Source: Megamerina dolium (taxonomy: Eukaryota; Arthropoda; Insecta; Diptera; Megamerinidae). From it: 64,000 bases of DNA. The translations under genes and the position numbers were made by a program. The stretch spans positions 37,787,757 through 37,851,756 of the forward strand of contig OY978528.1 in assembly GCA_963854835.1 (NCBI GenBank), given 5' to 3'. Of the stretch, positions 31,039-44,327 are shown one piece after another; position 1 is the stretch's first letter; the number at the start of each line of letters is the position of its first letter. The notes beneath the pieces were generated by a model. It had not been told where the DNA came from. It saw only the letters and a program-made list of their open reading frames with translations, and searched no databases.

Positions 31039-33423
31039 CCTCTCAGCTAAACAATTCTAAGAGTATTTCATTGTTGTCTAAAATTAATATTCCCTTTTTT
31101 AAGCTATGCTGGTTTTTCTTTCAGCTGCCAACAAAGATTCTTCAAAAGTCAGCAATCTTCCTTTTACTTTGTACAATATAAGTATTAACCAAATTATTTA
31201 TGTATACAGAGTTTTACCTTTGGAATAATGGAATGATATAGGTTACTTATGGTGGGCCCAGAATAAAAAGGAATAGAACAGTGTTTCATTCGTTTGTATT
31301 CTGAACGAGACATATGTATGCAAACTCCAAAATTCATTTTTTTTGAGTTACAGCATTATTTAATTGAATGAGTGATAGAAGTATATATCATAGTGAAGAA
31401 GGAATCGCAATTTATTGTCTGTCAGCATTCGGTTTTCCTCTTTTTTTTTGTTTGTTTTTCAGATGCATTGGGCCGACAGAATTTTCACTCAGCACTGTGT
31501 GCGTCTGTGAAGCTGTGTATGTATCTATAGAATCCACATCAACACCACATGCCGTCATAATGGGAAAATTGCCAGCACAACATAGATGCTAATAAATACG
31601 CAATCAAACTGACACAAATATGCATGTTTGGCACGCACACGCAGGCAGAAACACTTGCTACACTCTCTCATATGGCCGTCGGTTCCATATAAAGCGCCTG
31701 TACAACATACATGTACATATGTATGTACTTGCAATGCGTACAATGTTCAATTCATAAAATTCCTAATAATGAACATATCATCGTGTTTTCTGAATGAACT
31801 CTTTAAATTTGTCACGCCACGTTAGGCCCGCCCTACTCTTTGGCAACTTTTCCTTAAAAAACGTTGAATATTTTTGAAGCATTCCTCAATTTGTCATTGT
31901 GTCCGTCCATTTCTTTAGTTCATCTAATCTAATTTGATTAGATGTATAAATTACTGTAAGAGAACATACTATTTCCAAAGTATGTAGTTGTTATATATTG
32001 GCTGCTAGGTATAACTTCAAAGGACATCGAACCTTATTATGAGATGAGACAGTATTTAATTTAGGTTAAAATTGATTTCATCTCCTTGCTGTCAATTTGA
32101 GGAGCAATTAAAATGCTAACTCAATATCGGCGTGACTTTATCACCAACATCACTTTACATAATTCATTACCTATTCTTCAGTTTTCTAACTACAAATACA
32201 TACCGTTTATCTTCTGCAATAATGACATAACTTAAAAAATGAAATAGTTGGGAAATCATGAACTATAGCTTAAAATGGTTTTATTCCAATACGATAAAAG
32301 TGTATACCACAAAATTATTAAAAGTATCAGTTGAATCAGAAATGAGTTTGAACTTTTCATAACAAATATATTAATATTTGGGGAACCTATTATGGTAATA
32401 ATAACTACATAATTCTGAATTTTGGGTTAGTTAGGACTTTATTACAATGAATGAGTGATACAATATTTATAAATATACATATATATTACCATGAAAAATG
32501 TGTAGCTAGTGTCAGTACACATAATGTGACATTTTTCATATGATTGCCGTATCTTTGGCTTTGAATGGCTTAACCAACGTATTGAGCAGTGCAATCAAGT
32601 TGGTTTTCAAGTACTATCAATTCAATTTTGTCCAACATACTTGAACTTGTTGATTGGGTGAACAGAGACGAATATTTACATGCATGACTTGTCGACTGGT
32701 GAAAGATAAAATTTTAAGGATTGCAAAATTAATATGTAGACACTTGCTGATGTGTTTTACTTAGGTATAGATATGTATGTGTGGTCTATTGGCTTTAGTC
32801 TTATAGAGCCTGAAAGCGGAAATTGAAATTGTGAGGATTTGGTATATGTAGGAGTGTGTAGTATTAACATAATCCTAGCAGTTGTTGTCGCTGCGAAATA
32901 GGTACTTTAATATAAAAGAGATTTCACCTTCACAATGTAGCTGATTCTCATTTTAGCGTTTAATGTGATGAAAGCTATTTACTGCTGGATAGAATACTAT
33001 TCATCATCGTCATCACAAAGATCGTTCAACAAATACCTTTCACCTGCACATATATTCGTAGTACAGAAATGCATATAGACCTCTCTACGTATATAAGTAC
33101 ACTTTTAAATAAGTAATGCAATGCATTATTCCATGCTTACTTTTCATCGTTACGGCTTTTGATCTTCCATGTCAAATAGCTATTACTTTTGCTTGAACGT
33201 TTGGGGTAATTGTGACCGAATTTGTCAATGAAAGATGTGAGTTGTTAACGATATGGGCAAAATTGCAAGGTCATTGGTTTTGCTCTCTTTCAAACTTGTA
33301 CGTCTTTGATTTATTCTTATTCAGTTTTTGAGAAGTGTGCACGCAAATGTGTACGCATAATAGATCTTAGTAAAAATCCTAGTAGAAATAATATTGCTTC
33401 AACATATTTATTTAAATAATATA
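31039..33423. other. Unique intronic stretch, nothing recognised
   Basis: AT-rich. A small perfect hairpin, CATCTAATC ... GATTAGATG, lies at about 31921-31944. An open frame at 31368-31592 has no family motif. No element or gene is supported. Confidence 0.4.
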
Positions 33424-34898
33424 CTTACTTACTTCTGTGGCCATAACAACCGAATATCGATTTAGACCGAAAATAACATACTTCGCCAGCCATCTCTGTT
33501 TTTCGCTAGCTGGCGCCAGTTAGAAATTCCAAGCGCCGTCAGGTTCTCCAGTACTTGGTCTTTCCACCGGAGGTTAGGTCTTCCTCTTCAGCGCCGTCCT
33601 TGCTTACTCAGTCCAAAGTAACACCTGTTAGCAAGAGTTATCCTGACGTCATTACAGTTGTTGATGCTGGTTCCAAGATAGACAAAGTCCCTTACTACTT
33701 CAAAAGCGTAGTTGTCAACAGTGACTTGTTGTCCAAGACGCCGGGACTCTTTGTTTGTTGACACTAGATACTTCTTCTTGCCCTCGTTCACCGTAAGACC
33801 CATCCGACGCGACTATCTTTCCAACTTTGAGAATGCTGCACTGACTGCTTGCGTGATCATGCCGATTATGTCAATATCGTCGGCATACGCTAACAGCATA
33901 ACACTTTTGTTGAAGATAGTGCCATTATGTCGTAGATCAGCAGCTCGTATTATTTTCTCCATAATAAGATTGAAGAAGTCGCACGATAACGAATCACCTT
34001 GTCTGAAACCCCGTTCGGTACTAAACGATGCGGAGAGGTCCTTCCCAATTTTCATTACACAACAGGAGTTATGCAGTGTCATTCTACAAAGTCGATTCAG
34101 CTTTGCAAGAATACCGAACTCAGACATTGTTGCGTAGAGGTAATCCCTTACCGGACTGTCGAAAGCGGCTTTATAATCAACAAATAGGTGGTGTGTGTCG
34201 ATCTGTTTTTCTTGGGTCTTCTCCAGGATTTGGCGCAGTGTGAAAATCTGGTCGATGGTGGATTTACCAGGTCTGAAGCCACACTGATAAGGTCCAATCA
34301 GGTTGTTGAGCATAGGCTCAACAACCTTGTATGCGATGCTCAGGAGACTTATTCCACGGTAGTTGGCGCAAATTGTGGGGTCTCCTTTTTTATGTACGGG
34401 ACAGAGAACACTGAGCTTCCAATCATCAGCATAATTTCATACGACTATATTCTGCTTATGAGCTGGTGCATGCAGACGAGCAGCTCATCGCCTCCGGTCT
34501 TAAACAACTCGGCAGGCAGGCCATCAGCACCTGCAGCTTTGTTGTTCTTCAGCCTTAAAATGGACGTTTCAACCTCGTCATAGTCGGGTGGTGGAACATT
34601 AACACCATTATCTGTAATTGGGGTTATCGGGCAATCTCCCCCACTGGCGGAATTGTTCGTAGCATCGCCATTCAGTAACGTGGAGAAGTTTTCCCTCCAT
34701 AGGCTCAGTACACTCTGGACATCTGTAACCAGATTCGCATTTCCATCACGACAAGAAGAGGCTACGGGATTTAAACCGCCACTCAGGCACTTGATTTTTT
34801 CGAAGAATTTTCGAGTCTCATTCTTGTCGGTACAAATCTCTATCTCCTCACACTGGCGTCCTTCTTGTTCCTTTTTCTTGCACCTGAAAAGACGTCTC
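33424..34898 (-). mobile_element. RTE LINE copy B, 5'-truncated and internally deleted
   Basis: The minus strand begins at about 34898 within the linker before RT and ends with the (taag)n tail at 33424-33435. RT motifs are readable: NYRGISLL-type text, CGFRPGKSTIDQIF, DYKAAFDS, GFRQGDSLSCDFFN and AYADDIDIIG (34313-33813). A junction near 33599 marks a deletion of roughly 380 bp relative to copies A and C. An 18-nt block is also missing near 33640. The RT frame ends with the TAG (33815-33813) shared with copies A and C. No clear target duplication. Confidence 0.85.
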
Positions 34899-36169
34899 TA
34901 TGCGAATATGAAGATTTAAATCAACGCACGAACTGAACGATGTTCTACTAGGTGGTTCAATAAAAACATAGGCGAACAATGAATACTTCTAATTCAAAAC
35001 CGCCGTATTTTCTTAAACTATTATCTTTGATGAGTAGCATTTCAAGGTTTAAGCCAAATCGAAGCGCAATATTAACTTTGGGACGCATTTGAATAAGACG
35101 ACCTCCGACATTTTTTCCAAGTTAAAAAAAAATCAGAATTTCGTGGGATAATTTGAATATTATTCAAACAAAGAATATTGTGGAAATCAAAAGTTGGATT
35201 GGTAAATACTGTGGGGAATTTCCTCTATCGAAATTGATTGATTGATTGAAAAATAGACTGCCGAGTTTAAATGTGGTCGTAACGGCGCAAACACTGTAAA
35301 GAGTCTCTCCTTATGACTACTGTTAAATCATGAATTCGCCATGAATTCATGAATCATGAATTTGCCTAGAAGCCAATCGGGAAGGTTTTTGAGTCGGTTT
35401 TTTTTTTTTGGAATACGCGTTGATTTTTACTGACTGACTATCTTGACAAAAAAAAAAATAACAATAACAGCTCAATATTATGCACAATTATTGGACCTTT
35501 TCAATGAAAAAATTATATAAAATAATTTTGTTTTTGCACAAGAATACACCAACTCATATGTACGTTATTAGTTGTAATGGCAAAAAACAATGCACAAATT
35601 GGTTCCTCATATACAGTTTTCATCATACTTGCCTTACAGCGATTATTTTGTGCTTTCAAATTCAAAAAGATGTCTCCAAGGAGTCAAATAAATAACCCAC
35701 CAGAATCACATATTTTGAGGAGTTGAACAAATTTCTAAAGGCGTCAAATATGATTTATTTATTTTCCGATGTCTTTGTTGAGCCACCTAGAATGTAAACA
35801 CTGAAAAATTGGATAGCTGCATTTAAATGTGTTCGCAGGAACATTCTTTATGGTCCAATAGAGAGAGAGAGAATGAGCATTAGAGTGATTTCTACTCAAG
35901 TAGCTCTACCGTTCCCTTGGTTCGTATTACTCGGTGTGATGGTGAATTATAATCAAAGAAAATCACTTTGTGTTGACTACTTTGAATTCTGGGCATTTTT
36001 GAAGCAAAGCACGATTCAATTCGATTGATTGTTTCGATGCGATTTGGCCTTGCAGTCGATGTGGCCGATTGGCCTGGGCTGATGTATAATGTTTTTTATT
36101 TAAAAAACCGTAGAGCGATTATCGAAGAATATTTTTCAAAGCGATTTTCAAACGACGAACAAGTTCCTT
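34899..36169. other. Intronic stretch, nothing recognised
   Basis: Contains short repeats of 'atgaattc' (35330-35365) and a T-run near 35400. No coding or element signature. Confidence 0.4.
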
Positions 36170-36365
36170 CGTCCTCCTTCCTTTAGACTTTGCTCTTTCC
36201 AATTATTATATATTTCCAAACTTTTAGGAATTACTCGGTGCAAAGCGGTTTAGGTCAAATGAAGAGGCAATCACTGAGATGAACGTCCATTTGCTTGGAC
36301 GAAATACAATATATTGAACTTAAAGGATATTATGTTGGAAAATAAATTGAATATTGGCTAGAATG
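36170..36365 (+). pseudogene. Mariner transposase C-terminal relic
   Basis: Reads SNYYIFPNF-stop-ELLGAKRFRSNEEAIT, close to the mariner text (P)SDYYLFPNLK..L.GKRF.SNEE. The third catalytic Asp is Asn here (AAT). A shifted frame then gives LKGYYVGK, like the usual mariner ending (LKGDYVEK). No ITRs were identified. Confidence 0.55.
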
Positions 36366-37919
36366 TAATGTTTCGTTGCCAAAATCGGCCAAATGCAGCG
36401 TATGCATTAAATTACATGGGAACTCCAAAAGAATATTTTAAAAAGATTCTTTCATAGTGAAAAAATACTTCTGGGAATATTATAATATAGCTTGATCTAT
36501 TCTAGCTGTACAAAATGTGATCCTTGTTAGAATGAAGAAAAGCACTTTAAAGGGTAAATTATAACCTATTTCGTATAAAGCTCGTATAGAAATGAGGACT
36601 CTGCCCTTTGGATACGTTCTGCTGTAGTTTTGTCTTGTAAAGGGCGATCGAAGGTACACGATGTGTGCCTTCTAATAGATTTCTATAGACATTATTAACC
36701 ATCCAATCATCACTAAATGTGTATTTTCTCACTGGTTACACTTTTGACTTTAGTGTGCTTATATAGGGAGTGAGCTGAAATTGAATATTCTACTGTTGCT
36801 ACTCTATTAGTAATAGAATATTTTCTGTCGAAACACAAATTTTTAATTAAGGAAATCACGAATTTACTACTACAACCTGTCGTATGCACCTTACATTCAT
36901 TATTCGACAATATTAGATTACAGATACGAATGCACAAATTGATAGGAATTAGAATTTTCATTGTGGCAACTGAAATTGTTGTTATTACTTAAGTCTGCTT
37001 ACTTTCATCTATTTTCGAATTTATAATAATCAATTAAGGGTTAGACGTACATACATATGAATATATTTACATACATGCCTGATTCCATGGAGAAGAAATC
37101 GATAAATATTTAAGCAAAACTTCATTATACATATACATATGCTGGTTTTTACCTCTGAATTAATTAATTTTAATGCTCATTTTAACTTGTCTAACAAGAC
37201 CTGTGTTGAAAATATGTTTATATACAGCATATTTTAGTATTTGTGAATAAGTATAGACAGCACCCTAGTATATGTATGTTCACGTGTTGTTAACTTAAAA
37301 CTCTTAGTTACATAGCAAATCAGTTGCATCTAACTATAAGTGCAAATTGTTTTCATCATTCGTATGATGGTATTTACATACACACACAGAAATATCACTT
37401 GGTAGTGTTGCAGAAAAAAAGTGAAAAATGAAATTTATTTTTTTAGATACATACTCGTACATAAAAAATAACATACACACCATCGGCGCAACCGGAAATG
37501 AAAAAGAGTCAACCATGTGAACTAATGGAATTTCTGCCATATGACCCCACAAAACACCTTCAAAAACTTGCTTTTCATACAAATGGGGTTCTATTTATCG
37601 CACGCACTCAGATGCTGTTAGAAAACCAAAATTAAAGTCGTATCTACATATATACATACGAAACAGCATAAGTAATTTCATTAAAAACAAACGGAGTGAA
37701 ACATTTTTGGATAGTTTAATAAATAGAAAAACTTACGATATTTATGAAACACACAGTGAGAGAGAGGGAGAGAAAGAGTAACAGAGAGCGCACTATTAAT
37801 TTAATACAGGGTAGCAAACCAAAAAGAAATAATCGAATGATTGGTATTCTATTCTTCAAGGTCTTGGTTCAATAATGGTTAGCTTCAACAACTGAGATGA
37901 AAATGAAATGAACGAACTC
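36366..37919. other. Intronic stretch, nothing recognised
   Basis: AT-rich, with a purine-rich GA tract at 37755-37790. No gene or element signature. Confidence 0.4.
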
Positions 37920-39100
37920 TGCCAGTGGTGTCCAGCGTCGTATTCGACAAGGACAAATTCAAATGGGTGATCGTTCTTACTGCTTTACAAGGTTCCCAAG
38001 GTGATGAAATTCTTCAAGCTGCTCTCCAAAATGTTTTGGACCCAACGCTGAACAAACCGCTAATCAAACTTTTCAGAGCTAGCTTCAAATTCGGCTACAA
38101 TCCAAGCTCGGCATGATTTTCATCCCAAAGCAGGAGCGCAGGCCCACAAAACTTCCAAAATTTTTTCGCCATATCAATCTAACTTCTTTTATACAGAAAT
38201 GAATAGAGCGATTTACAGACCTTCTTGTCAAGAAATGGATTAAAACTTCAATTCCTCTTCACAAATATCAATCTGCTTACATAAAAGGTAAATAAATCTG
38301 CACTTCAACACCTTAAAAGCAAAATCGAAAAAAATCCTTTGAATTATGGGAACTTACTCTTTGTGCATAATACTGAATATCTCCCATAGTCCGGCTATCC
38401 TCAGCCGGCTCTGAGATCATTGGTTATGCCATCCTAGCCACAGGAAAAATTGGAAGTACGATATCAGATTTTGTGATCTATGCTCTTCAAATTATTTATC
38501 AATGGTGCGCCAAAGAAGTTCTCCCTCCTGTCATCTTGGATAGGAAACTATTTTCATATAGTTTTCTCTATAATTTCAGAGGCTTACCTGCTGCTATACA
38601 ACCAAAGCACTCGTATATCTATCGCAATGCGCACGTGTCCAACTATCCTTCGAGCAGAAATATGGGGTCTTAAAGGTGCAAACATTCTCATCTACTCTCA
38701 TGAACAACAAGGTTATGTTATGCTGGGTGCCGGGATATAGAACCATTGAGGGCCATGAAGTAAGGGACGAACTAACGAAAGCTGACATGAACTTTTCTGC
38801 GGCTAAAGCAACAATACAAAAGAAAAACAGTTTGGCCAGACTTCGTTTCAAACACTTTCGCTGGGTTTTCCGCCATCAGCTAGTTAGATTCTGGTGTCGT
38901 AATTCGGCTTTAGATACAAACGATCTTGTATAATCGTAGCGCCTGCAACATCTGAGGTTAACCCTCAACCTTAACAAACTTCAGTAAGGTTCCGTGTGGT
39001 TCACTTGATGAAGAAGGAAGTTTGCCGTAGTTCCTACGTCACACCGCCTTCATTGACTGATTGATCTAACATCAAAGCTCTTTTCAGGGTGGTCCAAAAA
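37920..39100 (+). pseudogene. Relic of an RNase-H-bearing LINE (RT and RNase H pieces)
   Basis: Frames in order on the plus strand: LIKLFRASFKFGYNPSS; then MIFIPKQERRPTKLPKFFRH and INLTSF (RT fingers, family text IPK.G...P..FRPI.LTSF); then LHKYQSAYIKGK; then, after a gap with no palm (YADD) region, RNase H text LRAEIWGLKGANILIYS and MLCWVPGYRTIEGHEVRDEL (38676-38933). Frameshifts and stops separate all pieces. The RNase H places it in the I/LOA/R1-type group. Whether it is the same family as 18840-19830 is unclear. Confidence 0.7.
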
Positions 39101-39359
39101 AATTTTAATGATGCCAAGATAGTAAGAGGAGGGTATTTAATATTTTTCAACGACCCACCCGAATGCACATAGTTTAAAAAACATTTTAACACGTGCCTTT
39201 GTTCAAATCTGAACTGGACTTCATCATTTAAACAAATAACAGGCGTAGTACTGCTAATTATAATATTGTTACGTTTTTATTCTGTGAGCGTTTAATTCTA
39301 TTTGAATTGCCTTGTTCGATCACTGGATTCTGTTAATAATAACTGCAACACTTATTTTA

Positions 39360-40669
39360 TAAAGGGTTATCCATTTCGCGGTTTCAAAAGTATAGGGCTA
39401 GAATTCAACATCTGTCAAACTGAGTTGTTAAAACAATTTCTTTCGTTTTCAGTTCAAAGTCTGACATTTGCGAAAATGGATCGCTTAACTATCGCACAAC
39501 GCATTAAAATTGTAAAAACCTACTACAAAAATGGTGATTCTGCCACAGCCACATATCGTGCTTTAAGAGGAGATTATGGTTTACATAATCGTCGAACTAC
39601 GCAAGCAATTGGCAAAATTGTGAAGAAATATGAAGAGACTGGATCGGTTACAGATATTGTAAGGCCTGTGCATCATCGTTTCGCTCGTACCACCGAAAAT
39701 ATCACTGCTGTAAGTGAAAGTGTTGCCGAAGACCCGAATGTGTCGATTCCTCGTCGTTCCCAGGAATTAGGACTGTCTTACGGCACATTATTGCGTATTT
39801 TGCATTTGGATCTACACCTACATCCATATAAAATCCAGCTCACACAACAACTGAAGCCAGCTGACCATTCACAACGTCGTAGATACGTCGAATGGGTGCT
39901 TGAACAACAGGCGGTGGACGGCGATTATTCGAACAAAATTTTCTTCAGCGACGAAGCACATTTCTCACTCGGTGGGTACTTTAACAATCAAAATTGTCGT
40001 ATTTGGGGTTCTGAGAATCCTCAAGTAATTGAAGAGAGGCCACTACATCCACAAAAAGTCACTGCTTGGTGCGCTCTTTGGTTCGGAGGTGTGATTGGAC
40101 CTTACTTCTTCGAAAACGACGATGGAACGACTGTCACCGTCAATTCGGAGCGTTATGGTCATATGATAACCGACTTTTTTTTGCCTGCTATTGAAGAATA
40201 CGACTTAGAGAATATGTGGTTTCAACAAGACGGTGCCACATGCCACACAACTTAAGCGAATATGTCTTTATTGCAAGAGAAATTTTCTGGCCGCGTAATT
40301 TCTCGTCGTGGCGATATCAAGTGGCCACCAAGATCATGCGATTTGACACCGCTTGACTTTTTTTTTGTGGGGCTACGCGAAAGGCCGTGTTTATGCAGAT
40401 AAACCTTTAACTCTTGAGCACCTGAAAACCAACATTCGTCACGTTATGGCTGAGATACCGCCCAATATGTGTCAAAAAGTGGTCGAAAATTACCTCAAAA
40501 GAATCGATGCTTGCAACAATTCGCGTGGTGGTCATTTAAATGATGTAGTATTTCACACATAATGTCAACGTTCAAACTTTATAATAAAAAAGAAATATCA
40601 TGATAAAAAATATTTTATATGTGTTTTATTTACATTTACTTTTGAAACCGCAAAATGGATAACCCTTTA
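39360..40669 (+). mobile_element. DD41D mariner-family element, almost intact
   Basis: The ITRs are 31 bp: left AAGGGTTATCCATTTCGCGG onward (39362-39392), right end its reverse complement with about one difference (40637-40667). TA flanks both ends (39360-39361 and 40668-40669). Length 1306 bp. Confidence 0.93.
39476..40562 (+). pseudogene. DD41D transposase with one nonsense codon and one 1-nt insertion
   Basis: From ATG 39476 (MDRLTIAQRIKIVKTYYKNG) the frame is open for 259 codons. It begins with a DUF4817-type N-terminal helix-turn-helix and a second DNA-binding part (SIPRRSQELGLSYGTLLRIL). The first catalytic Asp lies in FFSDEAHF and the second in FQQDGATCH. A TAA at 40253-40255 interrupts it, but the same frame continues through WPPRSCDLTPLDFFF (third Asp); counting codons gives 41 between the second and third Asp. 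One extra T in the T-run near 40362-40370 shifts the frame; the other frame continues LWGYAKGRVYADKPLTLEHL to the stop at 40562. DD41D elements (the rosa/Crmar2 type) were described from tephritid flies. Confidence 0.9.
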
Positions 40670-41089
40670 CAACTATATACAGCAACAATTTATTTAATAA
40701 ACTCTATTTACAATCAACTATTTACAATAACACTTTAATGTACTAGCAACTTCTGCTTCTGTATAGATTTTTGCGCAGTCACGTTCGGAATTCGATTGAT
40801 TGTCACTCCTCAACACTGGCTCTATTTATACTCTGTTGGCAACACCCCAGAATCTTCCTTTATCGAGATTCTTCTCTTCCTTTCTCATTGGCTTGTTCTG
40901 GTTATTGCTTATTTCTTTTTGTTGACATTAGTGTCGATGCTGCCAATAGTGTCAGTCACAATAGTGATGAGTAACCAACTATCGATACTCGTTATAATAT
41001 AATGTTTATGATAATTGGTCACTGTTATAAGCGTACATGTCAATATTTGGCGTTATATGTCAGACAGTTTTTGTTTTTTTGTTACAGCA
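40670..41089. other. Possible LTR-like or unique sequence
   Basis: Together with 39265-39359 this sequence would form a TGTTACG...GTTACA-bounded block of about 510 bp into which the DD41D element inserted. This suggests a solo LTR, but no target duplication or internal LTR motif supports it. Otherwise nothing is recognised. Confidence 0.2.
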
Positions 41090-41475
41090 AAATAAACAAG
41101 TCAGCCTGGAGCGGTTCTTTGAATTCAGTTTTATGATTTCCATCGTCTGAAAAAGTTATCCACGAACCGGTAACTTAAGCTTGGGAAACAGGAAAAAAGA
41201 ACAGGGGCTAGGTTAAGTCAGTACGGTGCCTGCGGTACGATATTAACGTTGTTGTTGATCAAGTAGTCATATACAATGCGTGACGAATATTCTCTCGCAA
41301 ACCCTTTAAGACGCCTAAATAACATTCAGCGTTGGCAGATTGGCCTTGCGAAAGGAGCTCCTAGTGCACGACACCTTCATAGGCAAAGAAAACAGTCAGC
41401 ATCACCTGGATTTTCGATCAACTTCTTTCAAGTGATGTTCAAACCTCTTTCAAGGGGTCGCACCAATTAACACTT
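41090..41475 (-). pseudogene. Mariner-family transposase relic
   Basis: Minus-strand text reads VMLTVFFAYEGVVH-stop-ELL, then NAECYLGVLKGLRENIR, then (after a deletion of the second-Asp region) YDYLINNNVNIVPQAPY and NLAP. This matches the mariner order V.FDY.GVVH.E.LP...N...Y...L..LR..IR ... APYSPDLAP. It has stops, and no ITRs were recognised. Confidence 0.6.
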
Positions 41476-41924
41476 TTACGTGTTAAAGTAAACTCCCCGT
41501 AAGTTTTCTGCAACATTTTCAATACATACAGGGCAGAAATTCTGTTAGTATTATAATTTCAAAAAATTCGTTGTTCAACGTTTTTTTCCATGGTACAATT
41601 CACAAAAACCACTCCAGGTTCACTTGTCATAAAAAAAAAACTGACAAGTCGCGCCAAATATTGCCAGTGCTACCAATTATCATACACAGTTCATACTTGA
41701 GCAGAAGGCATATGTATGTTTATGTAATTTATCATAAAGAAGTATTAATACAGAAATATATTGGATTGTATTGTATTTTTCTAAATTTTTTGAAATAGCG
41801 CTTATCCCCAGGAATTTCGCAATAACTCATAAATCTCTTTATTGGGTAATCATTAATTAAAGTTTGAAGTACTGAGTATAAAAGTGTATATCAGAATTGA
41901 AGATATAGACTTATGTAAGATATA

Positions 41925-42065
<141 letters not shown>

Positions 42066-42377
42066 TAGAGCCCCGACTTGCGTCGTTAATGGGGGCCGGA
42101 GAAACGCGACGCAAATCGAATCACCTTTTTCTATATAAATGCACCGAAATTTAATTTATTGGGGAAAATATTCAAAACAAAACAAAAAAAAATTTTTTTT
42201 AATAAAAAACAAGTATGAATACATTTTCATTTATTTTATTTACTGCAACAAATGCTTATAATTATTATAAAGAAATAACAAAACAATAAATTAAGAAAAA
42301 ACATAAAAATTAAATTCATTTACATTTATGTACATCATAAAAAAATATATGCATTAAAAAACTGTAATTTATTTAGC

Positions 42378-44059
42378 TTACATTGAGCTCTTTTCAGATG
42401 ATAAATCTAAATCAACAACACTTATATACATTTGATTGGATGGTCTTACTGTTTTTTTAACAAAAATGTCTAAAGTTTGTTGAATTTTTAAAGATTTTTT
42501 TTGTTGATATATTTCTTTGTAACAACTGATGGCTTGATCAACGGATGCTGCTACGCCCGTGCTACGGTTTTCGTCAGGATCGTTTTCAGAAAATATATCC
42601 ATTGCATGGGAAATTAATTGCATAGCTTTGGAAATATTAGCGATTGTTAATTTTTTTTCTTCTAATGTATCATCACTTATTATGACATCTTCTTCTGAAA
42701 CATGCTGAATATCAATGGCTAATAAATTTTCATTATCAAGCTCCTCATCGTGAGACAACAAAAATTCATTAATATCATCTTCCTCCATTCCGTCAAATTC
42801 TGCTTCTCCAGCTAAATTAACCAACTCATTGCTAACATTTCGAATATCATCGGCACCATCTTCGTCTCCTTTAATAAGTTCTGACCATAATTGCTGCCAA
42901 CTCCCTTTCATGGAAGATGCCTTAACTTCCTCCCAAGATAAATTTATATTTTCAATAGCTTTCACTATGTTGTAGTTTTTCCAGAAGTCTTTCATAGAGA
43001 GTTTGTCATTTTTGTCTGTTGAATCAAGAAGTTGCCGGAAAGTTCGACGTAAGTAGTACATTTTAAAGTTTGAAATTACGCCCTGGTCCATAGGTTGAAT
43101 AAGTGATGTTGTGTTAGGCGGCATAAAAACAACTTTTACATTCTCCGATAATTCATCCGAAAAAATTGGATGCCCTGGTGCGTTATCGACTAACAAGAGC
43201 ATTTTGAACTCAATTTGTTGAGAGGAATAATAGCGTTTTAACTCAGGAACGGCACAATTTTCTAACCAATCTTTAAAAAGGGTTGCGGTCATCCAAGCCT
43301 TTTTATTAGAGCGCCAGTGTACAGGGAGGTCTCTTTTGTTTATACTTTTCATTGCCCTTGGATTTTCTGATTGGTATATCAAAAAAGGTTTAAATTTAAA
43401 ATCTCCTTCTGCGTTTCTGCGAAGGCTTTATATCCAGGACATGCTTTCTCATTTTTTGACAAGTAAGTTCTTGATGGTAACCGTTTCCAAAAAAGACCTG
43501 TTTCGTCGGCATTCAAAATCTGCTTAGCAGAATACCCTCCTTTTTCAATTATGGCTTTCAGCTCAAGCTTAAACTTTTCTGAAGCTACTGAATCTGCACT
43601 AGCTGACTCTCCTTTTAATGCCATATTATGTAAATTTGCCCGTGTTTTAAAACGGTTAAACCAACCGTTGCTGGCTTCAAAATCACCAGAATTTCCGTTA
43701 CTACTAGATGCAGTATTTTTCTTAAGGTCGGAGTAAATAGAAAGAGCTTTATTTTTTATTACCTCCTTGCTCAGTGGCATTCTTCGCTTATTTTGATCAT
43801 GTATCCAAATTGAAAGAAGGGACTCCATTTTAACCAATAAGGGATTTCTTGCTATAGTATCTTGTTTAGATTGGAGTGGTGTGACAATTTCAGCTAATTG
43901 ATTTATTTTATCACTGTCTCTGTTGCAAATTGTTCTTACTGTTGTAGGTGCTAGTCCAAGAGCTCTTCCTATGTTAACAGCTTTTTCTCCCGATTTAAAA
44001 CGTTTTATTACGTCCAATTTTAATTCCAAACTTATTACTTTTCTTTTACTTTGACTCAT
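42378..44059 (-). pseudogene. Tigger transposase, split by a small frameshifting deletion
   Basis: The first part (44059-43379, 226 codons) has a CENP-B/psq-type helix-turn-helix (residues about 5-50, LDVIKRFKSGEKAVNIGRAL), a second helix-turn-helix of Tc5 type (about 75-140) and the first catalytic Asp (D185, LNADETGLFW). The second part (from 43382, 330 or so codons) has LLLVDNAPGH (second Asp) and SLIQPMDQGVI (third Asp), with 32 residues between them. An acidic C-terminus (EEDDINEFLLSHDEELDNEN) follows. At the junction (about 43385-43430) roughly a dozen residues expected in Tigger proteins (the LLL..NA.G strand) are missing and the frame changes. Each half is otherwise open, so this is a recent inactivation. 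Confidence 0.9.
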
Positions 44060-44327
44060 TTTTTACGTCCTTAAGGTATTTTGACGAATCATACACTAAA
44101 TTCTTACCATAACCAAACAGTTGTTCTTAGCGCCACTTATATAACAAAGAAAAGGGAATCCCCTTATTTCACGCAATTTGAAAACTTCTGAACGTACAGG
44201 TGACGATCAGTGTTGCCAGAAGTTATAAAAATGCTAAAAGACAGAAGAGATGCTAAATACTATACACACTACAAATTGCTACAAATGGTAATCACCAATG
44301 CTGCAGTAAAAAATTTAACCGTATTTA

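Noticed and set aside
31440..31600. Acceptor-like 'tttgtttttcag' followed by an open stretch on the plus strand
   Set aside because: No donor, no domain and wrong strand for the host gene.
39265..41086. Possible solo LTR (TGTTACG...GTTACA) interrupted by the DD41D element
   Set aside because: No target duplication, no second LTR, and the right boundary is arbitrary; kept only as a low-confidence note.
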